Source: an uncultured Alistipes sp. (GTDB taxonomy: Bacteria > Bacteroidota > Bacteroidia > Bacteroidales > Rikenellaceae). From it: a DNA stretch of 64,000 bases. Made by a program: the position numbers and the translations under genes. Location: NCBI GenBank assembly GCA_910587675.1, contig CAJUMU010000007.1, positions 1 to 64,000 of the forward strand, read 5' to 3'. Below the pieces are notes generated by a model that worked only from the letters and a program-made list of their open reading frames with translations, ran no database searches and was not told where the DNA came from. Positions 60,446-64,000 of this stretch are shown one piece after another (the first letter of the stretch is position 1; every line of letters begins with the position of its first letter).

Positions 60446-60523
60446 AGGCAACTAATTGCACTTTTACTTGCCGTTTGAATGAATTTGCTCTATATTTGCA
60501 TCGAAAGAGGCAATATTTTGCAC
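60446..60523 (+). promoter_or_regulatory. hip operon promoter flanked by two identical operators
   Basis: AGGCAANNNNTTGCAC occurs twice, at 60446-60461 and 60508-60523; each contains a GCAA-N4-TTGC palindrome. Between them lie TTG (60468-60470), a 20-base spacer and TATATTTG (60491-60498). The second operator ends two bases before the hipB ATG. This is the layout expected for cooperative autorepression by HipB. Confidence 0.7.
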
Positions 60524-60525
60524 GT

Positions 60526-60726
60526 ATGAATTATTCAATCATCAAAGAGAGGCGCGCATTGTTAGGGCTTACCCAACAAGATCTGGCAGACTATACGGGG
60601 TTGAGTCTGCGCATTATCAAGAGCATCGAGGCGGGCAAGGGAAATCCCTCCGTCGCGACGCTCTCGAAGATCGCCGAGACGCTCGGTCTGGAGTTGGCAT
60701 TGAAAGTAAAGGAGGTTATTAAATGA
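60526..60726 (+). CDS. hipB: HipB-like antitoxin/repressor
   Basis: A 66-residue Xre/Cro-type protein: SIIKERRALLGLTQQDLADYTGLSLRIIKSIEAGKGNPSVATLSKIAETLGLELAL, a complete helix-turn-helix of the HipB family. The ATG at 60526 is chosen because it follows the -7 box and operators; an upstream TTG start at 60475 would begin before the promoter. It overlaps the next gene by four bases (ATGA). It should bind the two operators and help neutralise the kinase. Confidence 0.88.
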   Translation: MNYSIIKERRALLGLTQQDLADYTGLSLRIIKSIEAGKGNPSVATLSKIAETLGLELALKVKEVIK

Positions 60727-61043
60727 GGCAGGCAGAGATATACAGCGACAGCGTATTGGCCGGCGTATTGACGGAGACCGACGAGGGGACATATCGGTTT
60801 CGGTACGACGATGCGTTTCTGGCAGACGACAAGCAGACGGCGATCTCGCTCTCGTTCCCGAAAAGCGGAAAGGAGTTCGCATCGGAAACGTTGTTCCCAT
60901 TTTTCTACAACATGCTCGCCGAGGGAGCGAACAAGGCATATCAATGCCGAACACTGAAAATCGACGAAGAGGATGCGTTCGGATTATTGTTGGCGACGGC
61001 ACATACCGACACCATTGGCGCCATAACTGTAAAGAAGATATGA
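60723..61043 (+). CDS. HipS-like protein (HipA N-terminal subdomain)
   Basis: A 106-residue protein equal to the N-terminal subdomain 1 of HipA kinases: EIYSDSVLAGVLTETDEGTYRFRYDDAFLADDKQTAISLSFPKSGKEFASETLFPFFYNMLAEG...AFGLLLATAHTDTIGAITVKK. In the described HipBST system this piece is a separate gene, HipS, and acts as the antitoxin of HipT. Gene order and overlaps here (B-S-T, four bases each) are the same. That HipS is the antitoxin in this copy is inference from that system. Confidence 0.8.
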   Translation: MRQAEIYSDSVLAGVLTETDEGTYRFRYDDAFLADDKQTAISLSFPKSGKEFASETLFPFFYNMLAEGANKAYQCRTLKIDEEDAFGLLLATAHTDTIGAITVKKI

Positions 61044-62038
61044 AAGCATTAACGGTTTGTCCCGGTCATCTGGCTGAGGGGTTCGAAAAGTATTGTCCGT
61101 CCTGCACGCGGCGGCTGTTCGACGGAAAGCGTGTCAGCCCACAGCTCGATTTCGATTACGATGCCGACAGCTCGGATATGGCGGAGAATATCAACCAACT
61201 TTCCGTGTCGGGCGTACAAGAGAAGCTGTCTGCAATCGTTGCCGACGGAAAGATCGTGCTCACTCCCGCCGGTGGACAAGGGCGCTACATCATCAAGCCC
61301 GCACCCGCCTACAAGCACCTGCGCTTCCGCGATCAGATACCCGCCAACGAGCACCTGACGATGCAGATCGCCCGACAGGTCTATAAAATCCCGACAGCGG
61401 AGAACGGGCTGGTCTTTTTCAAAAACGGCGAGGCGGCCTATATTACCAAACGCTTCGACTACGACACAAACGGCAACAAGATCAAGCAGGAGGATTTCTC
61501 GTCGCTGGCGCACAAAACGAGCGCAACGCACGGGCGGGATTTCAAATATACGGGCAGCTACGAAGATGCCGCCGCTCTACTGAAAGCAAACGTTTCGGCG
61601 TGGCAGGTGCAGATGAGTCGCTTTTTCGCGCTCGTAGTCTTCAACTACCTCTTTGCCAACGGCGACGCGCACCTGAAGAACTTTTCGCTACAACAAACGC
61701 TCGGCGGAGACTATCTGCTCGCACCCGCTTACGATCTATTGAACACTTCGATCCATGTCGCCGACGAAAATTTCGCCCTGCAAGGCGGCCTGATTCCCGA
61801 GGCGGAGTATTCCGATGTCTATACGCGAACGGGGCATCCTTGTCGAGCCGATTTCGAGACCTTCGGACGACGGATAGGCGTGTTACCGAAGAAGATGACG
61901 GCGATTCTCGAGTTGTTCGTGCAGGAACAGCCGGAGGTTTATGCTTTAACCGACCGCTCTTTCCTCGACGAAAAAGTCAAGCGGATGTACAAACGGTCGT
62001 ATCAGGAGCGGTTGAGCCGGTTGAGGAGAGAGGTATAG
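61040..62038 (+). CDS. HipT-like Ser/Thr kinase toxin
   Basis: A 332-residue HipA-type kinase lacking the N-terminal subdomain. A cysteine cluster (Cys7, CPSC at 19-22) precedes LSVSGVQEKLSAIV, with Ser55 and Ser57 equivalent to the two autophosphorylated serines of HipT. Then come RYIIKPAP (ATP-binding Lys), the catalytic loop FANGDAHLKNFSL (Asp209, Asn214) and metal Asp232 in APAYDLLN. All catalytic residues are present. HipA and HipT phosphorylate aminoacyl-tRNA synthetases (GltX, TrpS); the target here is not known. A 14-bp terminator follows. Confidence 0.88.
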   Translation: MKALTVCPGHLAEGFEKYCPSCTRRLFDGKRVSPQLDFDYDADSSDMAENINQLSVSGVQEKLSAIVADGKIVLTPAGGQGRYIIKPAPAYKHLRFRDQIPANEHLTMQIARQVYKIPTAENGLVFFKNGEAAYITKRFDYDTNGNKIKQEDFSSLAHKTSATHGRDFKYTGSYEDAAALLKANVSAWQVQMSRFFALVVFNYLFANGDAHLKNFSLQQTLGGDYLLAPAYDLLNTSIHVADENFALQGGLIPEAEYSDVYTRTGHPCRADFETFGRRIGVLPKKMTAILELFVQEQPEVYALTDRSFLDEKVKRMYKRSYQERLSRLRREV

Positions 62039-62083
62039 AATGCACAAAGTAATACGCTGTTTGGGGCTACTATAATAGTATAA

Positions 62084-62126
62084 AAATTGAGGAAGAAATC
62101 TTTGTAATATTCTTCCTCAATTTAAT
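62084..62126 (+). terminator. Terminator of the hip operon
   Basis: Perfect 14-bp stem (62084-62097 and 62110-62123), A-run before, TTT after. Confidence 0.85.
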
Positions 62127-62211
62127 GTAATGTGGCTTATCTCAATAATGATAAATAATGGTTTTCGTGCAAACCAGTTTCTAAAATCAAGAGAATTTGA
62201 TTGACTCCTAA

Positions 62212-62454
62212 TCATCCCTGATTCTTCACATCGAAGAACCGCTGCGCAAATTGCTTGCTATCGAAATTTTCAGGTAAAGAAAAAGTCGTCAGCGCCTCGG
62301 TCTCGCTTACGCACGTATTGTGCGCTACCAGAAAGATCGCCACTCAATCGTCTTCCGTGATGGCGAACAGATACTGCTCGTTCTCATATTCCATGAAACC
62401 GATCGGAGCCCCCCCCGATCGTAATTCGTTTCGCCGTCCACGCCGATGTTCCAT
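62212..62454 (-). pseudogene. Decayed hypothetical gene
   Basis: On the minus strand a frame reads APIGFMEYENEQYLFAITEDD, then a stop (62344-62346), then VAIFLVAHNTCVSETEALTTFSLPENFDSKQFAQRFFDVKNQG. The composition is coding-like but interrupted, and a C8 tract (62409-62416) marks a likely second frameshift upstream. The family is not recognised. The rest of 62127-62587 holds nothing else I can support. Confidence 0.4.
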
Positions 62455-62587
62455 CACATAGTTGTTTTGTCGGAGTTCCTAGATCTCCTCCATCGTGCGG
62501 CGAATGCATCTCGCCCGTCTGTCTGCGTTCAAATCCACTATTCGTCGTTCATAGCGTCGAACAATTATGCGTTGTATTTATTTCTTT

Positions 62588-62949
62588 TCAACTCCATCCA
62601 TTTTTCAAAAAATCATACAAACAAGCCAGTTTGCGATAGTATGTTCTGTATTTATAATTCGGATGCCAACATTCTTTGAATTTATCTTTTAAAAATTGTT
62701 CTATAATAGGTAAATCATCAGCATTAATCGTACAGAACGGTATATAGGCCATTGCTGTTGCAGCAGGGAAAAGTTCTACGATTTGCTTAATACTATATTT
62801 CTGTCCAAGACAATTTGTTAAATATGATTTTCTATATTGTCTTGTTCCAAAACTTTCCTGCGTTCTAATATGGTCGTTAATATTAAATCCCGAAGCATTA
62901 TATTTTTGCTGAGAATCTATACCAAGACTACGTAAATATTTACGGAACT
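62588..62949 (-). pseudogene. 5'-truncated gene of unknown family
   Basis: On the minus strand a frame stays open for ~120 codons to a stop at 62588: FRKYLRSLGIDSQQKYNASG..., IRTQESFGTRQYRKSYLTN, AYIPFCTINADDLPIIEQFL, WHPNYKYRTYYRKLACLYDF. The sequence is clearly protein-like, basic and AT-rich. There is no start codon at its beginning; the frame is cut at 62950 by a stop where the sequence changes character. This suggests a C-terminal remnant left by a deletion or insertion. I do not recognise the family. Confidence 0.5.
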
Positions 62950-63060
62950 ATCTACTTCGGGCTTGCAAACGCACCACCTGAACCCGTTTCGCCAAACTCC
63001 AGCCAGCAGCATTCAATAGAAAATTTTTCTTCCCAAAGTGTGCCGAATTAAAATAATCCG

Positions 63061-63068
63061 TATATTTG
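63061..63068 (+). promoter_or_regulatory. -7 box upstream of the structured RNA/radical SAM gene
   Basis: TATATTTG, perfect -7 match, predicting a start near 63075 and a ~270-base leader before the radical SAM ATG. The -33 region is weak. The leader up to 63130 is A-rich and unstructured. Confidence 0.5.
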
Positions 63069-63130
63069 CACGCAAACCACAAAAACGACATACACAGAAA
63101 AGAAAACGAACAAACTGACATAGATCTATA

Positions 63131-63315
63131 CAAAGCGTTAGCTTTTATTCGTGCCTTTTGAAACTTGGACACTTTCAAAAAGAACACAGCACAATGAATA
63201 AAGTCGACGCTCGCGTTACTGCTTAGGCGGTACCGCGGGCTTTATTCAATTATTTGTGCTGTGGGTAAGTCCAAGACCTCAAAAGGCAAATAGGCGAATT
63301 TAAGTCCGCGTTTTT
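63131..63315 (+). ncRNA. ~185-nt rod-like structured RNA upstream of a radical SAM gene
   Basis: Nested complementary blocks fold almost the whole stretch into one hairpin. 63147-63151 pairs with 63295-63299. 63153-63161 pairs with 63279-63287 (9 bp) and 63164-63170 with 63269-63275 (7 bp). 63185-63194 pairs with 63254-63263 (10 bp) and 63195-63203 with 63240-63248 (9 bp), with small internal loops. A run of T (63311-63315) follows the last arm. A 10-codon frame (MNKVDARVTA, 63194-63226) lies in the upper stem. It could be a cis-regulatory attenuator, a 6S-like RNA or an element end. I do not recognise a known family. Confidence 0.55.
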
Positions 63316-63346
63316 GTTTGGTCTCACCCCAAAACCCAAACAAAAG

Positions 63347-64000
63347 ATGAAGCAGCAACACTACTACCGACCCGAATGGACATGTGGGCGTTACAACCAA
63401 AAGCACAATGTCGCGATAATTTACAATCTGCTGGAGGGACAATCATTCTTTTTCGAGAGCCACTCCGCGCGTGTTATCGGAGAGATGTTGAAAACGCCAC
63501 GAAATGGTGAAATATGCCCCAAAAAAGTAGCGGATCATACCGGAATCCATATAGAAAGCATACGAGAATTTATAAACCTCTTGCTGGAGGTCAATCTTAT
63601 TGTAACCATGCTACCTACTTCCGAGGAGATGATTACAATACGCCAAATACAAGGTGAGCGGATAAAGGCGATGGAATCCAACCGTTCAGACATCAATATG
63701 AAAGAAATACTCCCTTATGATATGACGACGGCGGAGCAAGCGTACAACGCAGCGGTTGCCGATGAGTATACTATAACAAGTGTAATGCTCGAGCTGACGT
63801 ACAATTGCAGCGAACGATGCATCCACTGCTACAATGCCGGAGCCGTCCGCAGTCTTGACGAACCGAGCCAACGCAGCCGAGAGGAGATGAACCTCGACGA
63901 TTACAAACGTGTTATAGATGAACTCGACGAGATGGGCGTGTACAAAGTATGCCTTTCGGGCGGCGATCCGTTCTCGAAGCCAATCGTATGGGAGATAATC
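63347..64000 (+). CDS. Radical SAM peptide maturase with N-terminal RRE-like domain (3' end outside window)
   Basis: The frame is open from the ATG to the window edge (218 codons). Residues ~10-85 (CGRYNQKHNVAIIYNLLEGQSFFFESHSARVIGEML...GIHIESIREFINLLLEVNLI) resemble a PqqD-like peptide-recognition element. The radical SAM core then begins MLELTYNCSERCIHCYNAG with Cys154, Cys158 and Cys161 (CxxxCxxC) for the 4Fe-4S cluster, and VCLSGGDPF is the SAM-binding GGE-type motif. This layout is that of SPASM-type RiPP maturases. No precursor gene is evident upstream; it may be downstream outside the window. Confidence 0.85.
   Translation, partial: MKQQHYYRPEWTCGRYNQKHNVAIIYNLLEGQSFFFESHSARVIGEMLKTPRNGEICPKKVADHTGIHIESIREFINLLLEVNLIVTMLPTSEEMITIRQIQGERIKAMESNRSDINMKEILPYDMTTAEQAYNAAVADEYTITSVMLELTYNCSERCIHCYNAGAVRSLDEPSQRSREEMNLDDYKRVIDELDEMGVYKVCLSGGDPFSKPIVWEII

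Noticed and set aside
63194..63226. MNKVDARVTA as a RiPP precursor
   Set aside because: Only ten codons, within a base-paired stem, with no leader or core features; noted only as a possible leader peptide.

Overview
The window looks like chromosome from a high-GC member of the Bacteroidales, most likely Alistipes or a close Rikenellaceae relative. The reasons are Bacteroidetes-type promoters (TTTG, about 20 nt, TAnnTTTG), few Shine-Dalgarno sites, a full Na+-NQR operon, a long NusB, DUF4251/DUF1573/DUF3857 proteins and AddAB-like nucleases. Most of the window is GC-rich. The two ends (about 1-2100, and 59.6 kb onward) and parts of 55-58 kb are visibly AT-richer and carry accessory DNA. The species assignment is inference from family content.

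Layout. (a) 1-2100: the C-terminal end of an Rhs protein whose variable tip carries an HEGTH zincin-like motif, its overlapping candidate immunity gene, and a frameshifted orphan Rhs core. (b) 2141-2710: a small membrane-anchored HTH protein. (c) 3062-12659: one tightly overlapping operon for a complete type II secretion/type IV pilus-like machine: pseudopilins, prepilin peptidase, ATPase, secretin, L/M/C-like assembly proteins, a lipoprotein, a GspK-like pseudopilin with a beta-helix-like body, and a platform protein. (d) 12767-18496: nqrABCDEF on the minus strand. (e) 18.7-24.1 kb: TatD-like hydrolase, TcdA-like E1 enzyme, 2-hydroxyacid dehydrogenase, a large M23-like/S41 protease behind a G9-tract promoter, and proC. 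(f) 24.4-30.6 kb: gpmI, alaS and two M23 envelope peptidases. (g) 30.8-36.8 kb: AddB-like and AddA-like recombination nucleases. (h) 36.8-39.8 kb: an ABC exporter, an HprK-like kinase and an S26-like peptidase, resembling a peptide-maturation module. (i) 39.8-52.5 kb: housekeeping genes (ispF, uvrA, nusB, yajC, S1-domain protein, FAD oxidoreductase, PduO-type adenosyltransferase and others). (j) 52.5-55.0 kb: a GH13 enzyme and a secreted carboxymuconolactone-decarboxylase/cupin protein.

(k) 55.2-59.6 kb is the most unusual cluster: a GT2 fragment, a 242-residue protein with a double-glycine leader, two stand-alone DUF3857 proteins, a GT25 glycosyltransferase and a free-standing C39 leader peptidase. 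It looks like a system that makes, possibly glycosylates, and matures an exported protein. (l) 59.77 kb: a 3' fragment of tRNA-Gly(GCC) with its own terminator, read as the attachment-site boundary of an integrative element that runs to the right. Inside that element are a tripartite HipB-HipS-HipT-like toxin-antitoxin operon with two identical palindromic operators, decayed genes, a roughly 185-nt rod-like structured RNA, and the start of a radical SAM maturase cut by the window edge.

Several intergenic spaces carry duplicated palindromic elements (20.0/30.7 kb pair and 23.2/40.3 kb pair), which appear to be chromosomal REP-like families.
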